From: Angelakisella sp.
GTDB taxonomy: Bacteria; Bacillota; Clostridia; Oscillospirales; Ruminococcaceae
Reading direction: 5' to 3'
Assembly: GCA_022795575.1 (NCBI GenBank)
Contig: JAAWGY010000142.1
Coordinates: 1-6,303, forward strand
Length of the DNA: 6,303 nucleotides
Program-made: the position numbers and the translations under genes
The notes under the pieces: generated by a model
The model's database searches: none
Told to the model about the DNA's origin: nothing
Seen by the model: only the letters and a program-made list of their open reading frames with translations
Shown here: positions 1 to 4,107 of the stretch, in pieces
Layout: every line of letters begins with the position of its first letter
Numbering within the stretch: the first letter of the stretch is position 1

Positions 1-21
1 CCCCGGAGGGCGGAGGGGGCA

Positions 22-168
22 CACGGGGGAACTGGTTCCCCCGTGAGGCGCAGCGGAGCCGTAGGCTCCCCGGACCTTCCGCAGAAGGTCCCTGCGCCTC
101 CCAGGGCCTGCGCGGCCCTGGACCTGCGGCCCGGTGGCCCGGGCGGGCACAACCTGTGGGACAGGCTG
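22..168. repeat. Chain of perfect hairpin modules (intergenic mosaic, left copy)
   Basis: Successive perfect inverted repeats read directly: 11-nt arms CACGGGGGAAC at 22-32 and 35-45; GGAGCC/GGCTCC (55-60, 64-69, loop GTA); GGACCTTC/GAAGGTCC (72-79, 84-91, loop CGCA); CCAGGGCC/GGCCCTGG (101-108, 114-121); GCCCGG/CCGGGC (129-134, 139-144, loop TGGC); CCTGT/ACAGG (153-157, 161-165). None is followed by a T-run, so they are not ordinary terminators. The reading frame that crosses them is an extension of the gene starting at 232 and is not coding by any sign. The part from 101 recurs inverted at 3395-3462. A dispersed intergenic mosaic repeat is the most likely identity (inference). Confidence 0.75.
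101..168 (+). repeat. 68-nt repeat, copy A (inverted partner at 3395-3462)
   Basis: Aligned by eye with the reverse complement of 3395-3462, 63 of 68 positions agree. The copies differ at 132, 141, 154, 157 and 167. The differences at 132 and 141 are a C-G to G-C swap between positions that pair in the GCCCGG/CCGGGC stem, so that hairpin is kept. Those at 154 and 157 break the CCTGT/ACAGG stem in the other copy. No transposase or terminal target duplication is visible. Confidence 0.85.
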
Positions 169-217
169 CTTCGCAATTTCATTCCTCCGCGCTTAGCTTT
201 ACCCACCACAATCAAAG

Positions 218-224
218 AAAGGAG
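218..224 (+). promoter_or_regulatory. Ribosome binding site fixing the start at 232
   Basis: AAAGGAG lies 7 nt upstream of ATG 232. This places translation start downstream of the hairpin repeat region rather than at the in-frame ATG at 43. Confidence 0.8.
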
Positions 225-231
225 CCTCCCC

Positions 232-909
232 ATGGAACTGTTAAAAACCATTCTGCCCCTCTACGGCAACCCCACCCCCTCCGGCTGTACCCCGGAAGAG
301 ATAGACATCCTAAAGCAACGCTTTGGCACCATCCCACAGGTAGTAGAAGACTTCTACCGCCTCGCCGCCAAAACCCACCCCTTCCATACCGCACAAGACA
401 CCTGGATTCTCCCGGAAAACTACAAAACCTGGCCCTGGCTGCAAAAAATAGACGCCCTCGTCCTCCTGGTAGAAAACCAAGGCGTCTGCCTCGCCGGTAT
501 CCGAAGAGAGGACCTAACCCACCCCGACCCCCCCGTCTATGTCTCCTATTGGAAAAACCAGAACTTCAGCACCGATTGGCAGCCCTGCGCCAACACCACC
601 ACCGAGTTTTTCTCCGCCGCCTTAGCCTACCAAGCCGCCTTTACCTTCCCCTTCGACCCGGAAACGTTTTATTGGTATACCCCCGAGGAAAAAACCCTCA
701 TCCAAGCAAACCTAACCCCCCTCCCCTTTTATCTGAAAAACTGGTGCAGCGAAATGGAAATCACCCTCTACCAAAACGCCCCGGACAACCTGCTTGCCCT
801 CATGAGCTTCCAGGGCGAGGATGACTCCCAAACCCTCTACGGCGCCGTCACCGAACAAAGCTACCAAAAGCTCCTAAGCGTAGTAGGCAATCTGGGAGAA
901 GAAATCTAA
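232..909 (+). CDS. SUKH (SMI1/KNR4)-like protein
   Basis: Predicted 225-aa soluble protein without signal peptide or membrane segments. The ATG at 232 is chosen because AAAGGAG (218-224) lies 7 nt before it; the longer frame from 43 would run through hairpin repeats. An acidic helical start (EEIDILKQRF, about 22-31) leads to IPQVVEDFYRLA (34-45), then LPENY (60-64) and VENQGVCLAGIRREDL (80-95) with DPPVY (99-103). This resembles SUKH domains, where a hydrophobic strand, 'ENQG' and 'DPPVY' segments are common. Many SUKH proteins are immunity proteins for polymorphic toxins, but no toxin gene is near, so that role is not supported here. It ends 18 nt before trmK, suggesting one transcript. Codons strongly favour C at third positions. 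The family call is from motif recall; the function is unknown. Confidence 0.6.
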   Translation: MELLKTILPLYGNPTPSGCTPEEIDILKQRFGTIPQVVEDFYRLAAKTHPFHTAQDTWILPENYKTWPWLQKIDALVLLVENQGVCLAGIRREDLTHPDPPVYVSYWKNQNFSTDWQPCANTTTEFFSAALAYQAAFTFPFDPETFYWYTPEEKTLIQANLTPLPFYLKNWCSEMEITLYQNAPDNLLALMSFQGEDDSQTLYGAVTEQSYQKLLSVVGNLGEEI

Positions 910-927
910 CCAACGGGAGAAATCACC

Positions 928-1617
928 ATGCCCCAAAACCTGGACCCCCGCCTCGCCCTCCTCTTTGAGATGACCCCCGCCTGCCATACCGCCGCCGATA
1001 TCGGCACCGACCACGGCTATCTGATCTGTGCCCTGGTGGAGCAAGGAAAGGCCCAACACGGCATTGCCGCCGATATCAACCCCATGCCCCTAAAAAAAGC
1101 CCGGCAAGAAGCAGCCAGCCGTGGCCTGAACCAGCAGCTGGACTTCCGCCTCACCGACGGCCTCTCCGGCATCCCCCCCGAGAACCTGGAAGCGGTGGTC
1201 ATTGCCGGAATGGGTGGCGAAACGATTATTCATATTATGGAAAGCTGGCCCCATACCAAACAAACCGGCATTGCCTGGCTGCTCCAGCCCATGACCAAAG
1301 CAGAGCGGCTTCGGAACTGGCTGTGGCAAAACGGCTTCGTCATCCGTAGGGAGCGCTGCTGTACCGCCGCCGGTCGGGTTTATTCGGTGATGGAAGCCGC
1401 CTACACCGGAGAAGCCTCCCTTCACCCCCTGTGGGAGCACTACCTGGGGGCAGTCCGCCCGGAGGAGGACGAGCACTGCCGCCGTTACGCCCAGCGCCTG
1501 GGCACCGAGCTGCGAAAAATCGCCGCCGGCCTGCGAAGCACCGGAGCAGCCGCCATCCCCCGTGCAGAGGAGCTGGAAGCAGCCGCCGAGCAGATCTGCC
1601 CAACCCTGCCAAAATAG
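928..1617 (+). CDS. trmK: tRNA (adenine(22)-N(1))-methyltransferase TrmK
   Basis: A 229-aa class I SAM-dependent methyltransferase of the TrmK/COG2384 family, which in Bacillus subtilis (238 aa) methylates N1 of A22 in tRNAs. Visible motifs in order: DIGTDHGYL (24-32), the glycine-rich SAM loop with the family-typical TDH; ADINPMPL (48-55), with the acidic residue expected to bind the SAM ribose; RLTDGL (74-79); IAGMGGE (92-98), the family hallmark at motif IV; and LLQPM followed by LRNWL. The last ~80 residues are charged and helical, matching the C-terminal coiled-coil domain of the family. GGGAGA (915-920) sits 7 nt before the ATG. Only 18 nt separate it from the SUKH-like gene. In many Firmicutes the next gene is nif3/yqfO; here nif3 lies 966 nt downstream, after two other genes. 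Confidence 0.93.
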   Translation: MPQNLDPRLALLFEMTPACHTAADIGTDHGYLICALVEQGKAQHGIAADINPMPLKKARQEAASRGLNQQLDFRLTDGLSGIPPENLEAVVIAGMGGETIIHIMESWPHTKQTGIAWLLQPMTKAERLRNWLWQNGFVIRRERCCTAAGRVYSVMEAAYTGEASLHPLWEHYLGAVRPEEDEHCRRYAQRLGTELRKIAAGLRSTGAAAIPRAEELEAAAEQICPTLPK

Positions 1618-1798
1618 CCCCAACCTGCCGCTCCTCTGCCAAAGCAAAAGCCCCATCCCATCCCCTGCCCGGTCTAAAATCTGCTCCCATATCGCAAAAA
1701 CGAATCTTTGTTCTTCTGTTTCTGCAATTCGCAAAAATCCCTCTTCTCTGTAGCATGGAATCAACATTTAGCAACAGGAAAGGTAGGAGAAATGCACC
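1618..1798. other. Intergenic spacer after trmK
   Basis: This 181-nt spacer starts C-rich and becomes T-rich after about 1705. I see no T-tailed hairpin ending the trmK transcript and no convincing -35/-10 pair. The next gene's ribosome binding site AGGAGA (1785-1790) is at its end. Whether the 1799 gene is read through from trmK cannot be told from the sequence. Confidence 0.5.
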
Positions 1799-2290
1799 AT
1801 GAACATCAAAAAGCTTTTCGGAAAGAAAAAGGATGAGGAGAAGCTGAAGGCCTTTCAGCAGGCCGCCGGCTACAGCGGCAGCGCCACAACCCAGCCGGCA
1901 GCGGAGCGCCAGCTCACCAGCGACGTCACCTTTGCCCCTACAAAATGCGAGGTTTCCTACCTTCTTTCCACCGACCAGGGGGAACGGAGCATCAGCAGCT
2001 TTGGGGAGGTGGAGAATGCCCTGCTGGATATGATGGCGGGGGAGGCGGAGTTTGTCATCCTCACCGTTGGCAACGCCTGCCACGGCATCCGCTTTATTCA
2101 GTCCTGCCCCCTGAATGACGAGGACGGGTTTACCGTGGAACTGGCCCTGGAGCAGGAGGGAGGACGCACTCGGCTGGTGGAAAAATCCTTTTACACCCAA
2201 AAGGAGTGCCTGGAGGTCTTCCGGGAGTTTTACAATACCTCTTCTGTCCAAGACAAAGAGAGCTACACGCCGGTAGAGTTTTACAAATAG
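1799..2290 (+). CDS. Uncharacterised 163-aa cytosolic protein
   Basis: I do not recognise this family. AGGAGA (1785-1790) lies 8 nt before the ATG, and an earlier ATG at 1792 is out of frame and closes quickly, so 1799 is the start. The protein opens with a strongly basic, lysine-rich stretch (IKKLFGKKK, 3-11). A low-complexity Ala/Thr/Gln linker follows (about 20-40), then a mixed alpha/beta body rich in alternating hydrophobics, including EFVILTVGN, GIRFIQSC and FTVELALEQ. It ends in a helical and aromatic tail (CLEVFREFY, then PVEFYK). There is no signal peptide or transmembrane segment. Codon use is balanced, unlike the C-biased genes before it and the G-biased nif3 after it. With the decayed gene downstream it splits the usual trmK-nif3 pair. 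A nucleic-acid or membrane-surface role for the basic start is only a guess. Confidence 0.75.
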   Translation: MNIKKLFGKKKDEEKLKAFQQAAGYSGSATTQPAAERQLTSDVTFAPTKCEVSYLLSTDQGERSISSFGEVENALLDMMAGEAEFVILTVGNACHGIRFIQSCPLNDEDGFTVELALEQEGGRTRLVEKSFYTQKECLEVFREFYNTSSVQDKESYTPVEFYK

Positions 2291-2305
2291 TTATATTAGT
2301 ATAAT
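2277..2305 (+). promoter_or_regulatory. Possible promoter for the decayed SnoaL-like gene
   Basis: A perfect TATAAT lies at 2300-2305 in an AT-rich patch just after the 1799-2290 stop codon and about 50 nt before the ATG at 2354. The -35 side is weak: GAGTTT at 2276-2281 with an 18-nt spacer, or TTTACA at 2280-2285 with only 14 nt. The -10 match and location support it; the -35 does not. Confidence 0.4.
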
Positions 2306-2353
2306 AAAATACAGATTTATGGGTTGTAAGTGGGTTTTTAGGAGGGTAGGAAT

Positions 2354-2528
2354 ATGCTTAGACCGAAAGAGGTGGTGCATCTTTGGGTAGATGCTTTTAA
2401 CCGCCACGATACCGACGCCATTGTCAGCCTATACCACGACAACGCAACAAATCACCAGGTGGCAAACGAGCCTGTGGTGGGGGTTGAGAGGATCCTTTTT
2501 GAAGCAGCATAATCTGCCGGTGGAATAG
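2354..2528 (+). pseudogene. Internally deleted, frameshifted SnoaL-like (NTF2-fold) gene
   Basis: A strong AGGAGGG (2340-2346) lies 7 nt before ATG 2354. The open frame gives 52 aa and stops at 2510-2512. It reads VVHLWVDAFNRHDTDAIVSL, then YHDNATNHQVANEPVVG, the typical first ~45 residues of a SnoaL-like/nuclear-transport-factor-2 family protein. Such proteins are usually about 120 aa. In the +1 frame, 2496-2528 encode FLKQHNLPVE followed by TAG, which matches the usual C-terminal ending of the same family ('...WDKLSFLrqHgLP'). The simplest reading is a deletion near 2491-2498 that removed about 60-70 central codons and shifted the frame. The expressed 52-residue peptide would lack most of the cone-shaped fold, so no function is expected. 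The N-terminal match is strong by recall; the C-terminal match is shorter. Confidence 0.75.
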
Positions 2529-2583
2529 GCTGCGGGTTGTTGTTTTGCCATTCGCCTTAAATTTGCAGTGAGGAGATGAGAGA

Positions 2584-3345
2584 ATGTACACGGTTGCTGA
2601 TATTGTTAGGGCTATGGATGTGATTGCTCCCCTTTGCACACAGCTTGATTGGGATAACTCCGGGTTGCTGGTTGGGGATCCGGCGAAGGGGGTTGAGAGG
2701 GTTTTGGTGGCGCTGGACGCCACCCTTTCGGTGATTGAGAAGGCGGAGGAGGTGGGGGCGGGGCTCATTGTCACCCATCATCCGATTATCTTCCGGCCGG
2801 TGAAGCGGTTTTTGGCGGGGGAGCCGGCTTACGAGGCGGCGGTACGGGGGATTTCGGTTTACTCGGCACACACCTGCTACGACATGGCGGAGGCTGGTGT
2901 CAATGCTGCTTTGGCGGATGCTTTGGGGCTACGGGGGCGTTGTCCTCTTTGGGAAGAGCGTCCGGGGGATGCTGCGGGGCGGCGGCTGGGGATTGCGGGG
3001 GAGCTTCCGTGCGGGATGAGCCGGGAGGAATTGGCGGCTTGGGTGGAGGAGGCGCTGGGGCTGGGGGCCGGGTATGTGCGGTGGCCTGGTGAGGCGGGGG
3101 CGGAGGTGATTACCCGGGTTGCGGTTTGCGGCGGGGCGGGGGCGGATTACCTTTTGGAAGCGATTGCTTTGGGGTGTCAGGCGTACATTACGGGGGATGT
3201 GCGGCATCACGAGTTTTTGGAGGCGGAGCGGTTGGGGCTGTTGCTGATGGACGCGGGGCATGGGGCAACTGAGGCGATAGCGATGCCGCAGCTTCAGAAG
3301 CAGTTGAGCGCTGCTTTGCCGGGGTTGCAGGTGTTGTTGGCATAA
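2584..3345 (+). CDS. Nif3-like dinuclear metal center protein (YqfO/YbgI family, short form)
   Basis: A 253-aa member of the Nif3/DUF34 family, once labelled 'GTP cyclohydrolase 1 type 2 homolog'. Its biochemical role is unsettled, with proposals around metal binding or insertion and nucleotide hydrolysis. Metal-site motifs are all visible: LDWDNSGL (21-28), VTHHPIIF (63-70, His65/His66), YSAHTCYD (93-100, His96/Asp100), GDVRHHE (204-210) and DAGHGATE (223-230, His226/Glu230). The length fits the compact E. coli YbgI form (247 aa). The PII-like insert that makes Bacillus YqfO about 370 aa is absent. AGGAG (2571-2575) lies 8 nt before the ATG. Codon use is strikingly G/T-rich at third positions (GGG, GCG, TTG), the opposite of trmK. 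Upstream trmK is its usual Firmicute partner, now separated by two genes. No clear terminator follows. Confidence 0.93.
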   Translation: MYTVADIVRAMDVIAPLCTQLDWDNSGLLVGDPAKGVERVLVALDATLSVIEKAEEVGAGLIVTHHPIIFRPVKRFLAGEPAYEAAVRGISVYSAHTCYDMAEAGVNAALADALGLRGRCPLWEERPGDAAGRRLGIAGELPCGMSREELAAWVEEALGLGAGYVRWPGEAGAEVITRVAVCGGAGADYLLEAIALGCQAYITGDVRHHEFLEAERLGLLLMDAGHGATEAIAMPQLQKQLSAALPGLQVLLA

Positions 3346-3394
3346 AGCCACCCACAGGTGGTGCCTGTCAGGGGGAGCCCTATGGGAAAGAAAA

Positions 3395-3462
3395 CTGCCT
3401 GTCCCTCACGTTGTGCCCGCCGGGGCCACCCGGCCGCAGGTCCAGGGCCGCGCAGGCCCTGG
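3395..3462 (-). repeat. 68-nt repeat, copy B (inverted relative to 101-168)
   Basis: The reverse complement matches 101-168 at 63 of 68 positions. It keeps the CCAGGGCC/GGCCCTGG stem (3442-3449, 3455-3462). The next stem is kept with a swapped base pair, GCCGGG/CCCGGC (3419-3424, 3429-3434). The third stem of copy A is broken here. Outside the repeat the two loci do not match: copy A adjoins a GGACCTTC hairpin, copy B a TCGCTCC hairpin. That is what modular, mosaic repeats look like. Confidence 0.85.
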
Positions 3463-3480
3463 TCGCTCCCGCAGGAGCGA
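3463..3480. repeat. Perfect hairpin with CGCA loop next to repeat B
   Basis: Arms TCGCTCC (3463-3469) and GGAGCGA (3474-3480) flank the loop CGCA. The same loop occurs in the modules at 72-91 and 6283-6298. Read on the minus strand the loop is UGCG closed by C-G, which fits the stable UNCG tetraloop class. Confidence 0.75.
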
Positions 3481-3637
3481 AACTCCCCAGGACGCTAACA
3501 CAGACAAAAAACTTAGGGATAGGTGACAAGGTTTTTGCCTTAACAAAGGCCGTAAGGCCGCATAAAAAAAGCATCTACGTCATTGCGGGGCAGAAAAGCT
3601 TTCCCCCTTTACAGCCCATCGTAAGAGCACCAACAGC

Positions 3638-3727
3638 GGCCGGTCCCAGGAGAAGCCGCTATCTCCCCAAAACAGCCCGCCGCGCGCCGCAGGCGCTGGA
3701 GGCGGGCGCATTTTGGGACCACCGGCC
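3638..3727. other. Large nested stem-loop of unknown role
   Basis: Nested inverted repeats share one centre at 3689-3691. From inside outward they are GCGCC/GGCGC (3684-3688, 3692-3696, loop GCA), GCCCGCC/GGCGGGC (3675-3681, 3701-3707) and CCCAAAA/TTTTGGG (3666-3672, 3711-3717). That is 19 pairs separated by small internal loops. A further outer pairing, GGCC+GGTCCC (3638-3647) with GGGACC and GGCC (3715-3720, 3724-3727), competes with the third stem for the same GGG. No T-run follows on either strand. It could be a structured RNA, a dispersed repeat unit or a DNA-level hairpin; I recognise no known RNA family. Confidence 0.6.
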
Positions 3728-3816
3728 TAAAAACCCTGCCGTCCCCACACCGCCCCATCCATGCCGCATAAAGCCCCGCCCAACCATCCTGTTCCCCACT
3801 CCCCTACCCACCCAAT

Positions 3817-3858
3817 AAAAAGCCATCCTCCCCGGAGCCCGCCTCCGGGGAGCTTTTT
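3817..3858. terminator. Bidirectional intrinsic terminator
   Basis: A perfect 10-bp GC-rich stem (CTCCCCGGAG at 3828-3837, CTCCGGGGAG at 3843-3852, loop CCCGC) is followed by CTTTTT (3853-3858) and preceded by AAAAAG (3817-3822). It can therefore act in both directions. It lies about 480 nt past nif3, so either the nif3 transcript has a long 3' tail or an untranslated RNA is transcribed between 3346 and here. Confidence 0.85.
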
Positions 3859-3861
3859 CAT

Positions 3862-3898
3862 CCCCCAAAAACCCCACCCCACCGCCTCCCAAAAACCC
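3862..3898 (-). other. G-quadruplex-forming motif on the minus strand
   Basis: On the plus strand the C-tracts are CCCCC (3862-3866), CCCC (3872-3875), CCCC (3877-3880), CCC (3888-3890) and CCC (3896-3898), with spacers of 5, 1, 7 and 5 nt. The minus strand therefore meets the usual four-tract G3+N1-7 rule with five tracts. It lies between the terminator at 3817-3858 and the hemerythrin gene's promoter. Confidence 0.6.
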
Positions 3899-4018
3899 AC
3901 TCTTATTGCCACCCCAACACAAAACCGAAAAACCAACAAAAAACCCCGCAAGAAAAAGGTGCAGGCCAACACACTCCACTAAATTTAAGAAAACTTACTA
4001 TTTTTCACTTCAAAGGAC

Positions 4019-4047
4019 TGTTTTTTCTATAAAGCATATTGTATAAT
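4019..4047 (+). promoter_or_regulatory. Probable sigma-A-type promoter of the hemerythrin receiver gene
   Basis: A perfect TATAAT at 4042-4047 lies in a sharply AT-rich patch (about 3980-4070) inside otherwise GC-rich DNA. The -35 side at 17-nt spacing (TGTTTT, 4019-4024) is poor, which suggests help from an activator or a non-optimal promoter. Initiation near 4054 would leave a leader of about 54 nt before the ATG at 4108. Confidence 0.55.
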
Positions 4048-4090
4048 AGAACAAATAAAAGCCCGTGGAACATGAGCTTTACTGTAACAG

Positions 4091-4096
4091 AGGAGG
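4091..4096 (+). promoter_or_regulatory. Ribosome binding site fixing the start at 4108
   Basis: AGGAGG ends 11 nt before ATG 4108, slightly long but the only good site. The in-frame TTG at 4039 overlaps the -10 box, and ATG 4072 has no Shine-Dalgarno sequence. Confidence 0.75.
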
Positions 4097-4107
4097 ATTT
4101 TCTTAAA

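Larger units (their letters stand above)
3346..4038. other. Long non-coding region between nif3 and the hemerythrin gene
   Basis: About 690 nt with no credible gene on either strand. It holds, in order: a weak CCACC/GGTGG hairpin just after nif3; repeat copy B (3395-3462); a TCGCTCC/GGAGCGA hairpin with a CGCA loop (3463-3480); a GGCC-GTAA-GGCC mini-hairpin (3548-3559); a large nested stem-loop (3638-3727); a C/A-rich strand with very little G or T (about 3725-3960); a bidirectional terminator (3817-3858); and a minus-strand G-quadruplex motif (3862-3898). It turns AT-rich from about 3980. Open frames here lack ribosome binding sites and have low-complexity Pro/Arg-rich translations. Confidence 0.75.

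Noticed and set aside
43..231. N-terminal extension of the SUKH-like gene to the ATG at 43
   Set aside because: No ribosome binding site at 43; the extension translates hairpin repeat DNA that also occurs inverted at 3395-3462, while a good site precedes ATG 232.
2479..2700. 13-nt direct repeat GGGGGTTGAGAGG at 2479-2491 and 2688-2700 as a deletion-mediating repeat
   Set aside because: Both copies encode the chance-similar GVER in two unrelated proteins, and a 13-mer match is not surprising at this window size. The second copy is in intact nif3, not at the deletion junction.
3411..3982. Open frames on both strands in the non-coding tract (for example 3411-3818 plus, 3659-3979 minus)
   Set aside because: Translations are Pro/Arg-rich or Gly/Trp-rich with no domain signal; they cross repeat B, the nested stem-loop and a terminator, and lack ribosome binding sites.
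4039..4107. Upstream starts (TTG 4039, ATG 4072) for the hemerythrin protein
   Set aside because: TTG 4039 overlaps the TATAAT box and ATG 4072 lacks a Shine-Dalgarno sequence. AGGAGG 4091-4096 points to 4108, where the hemerythrin domain begins properly.
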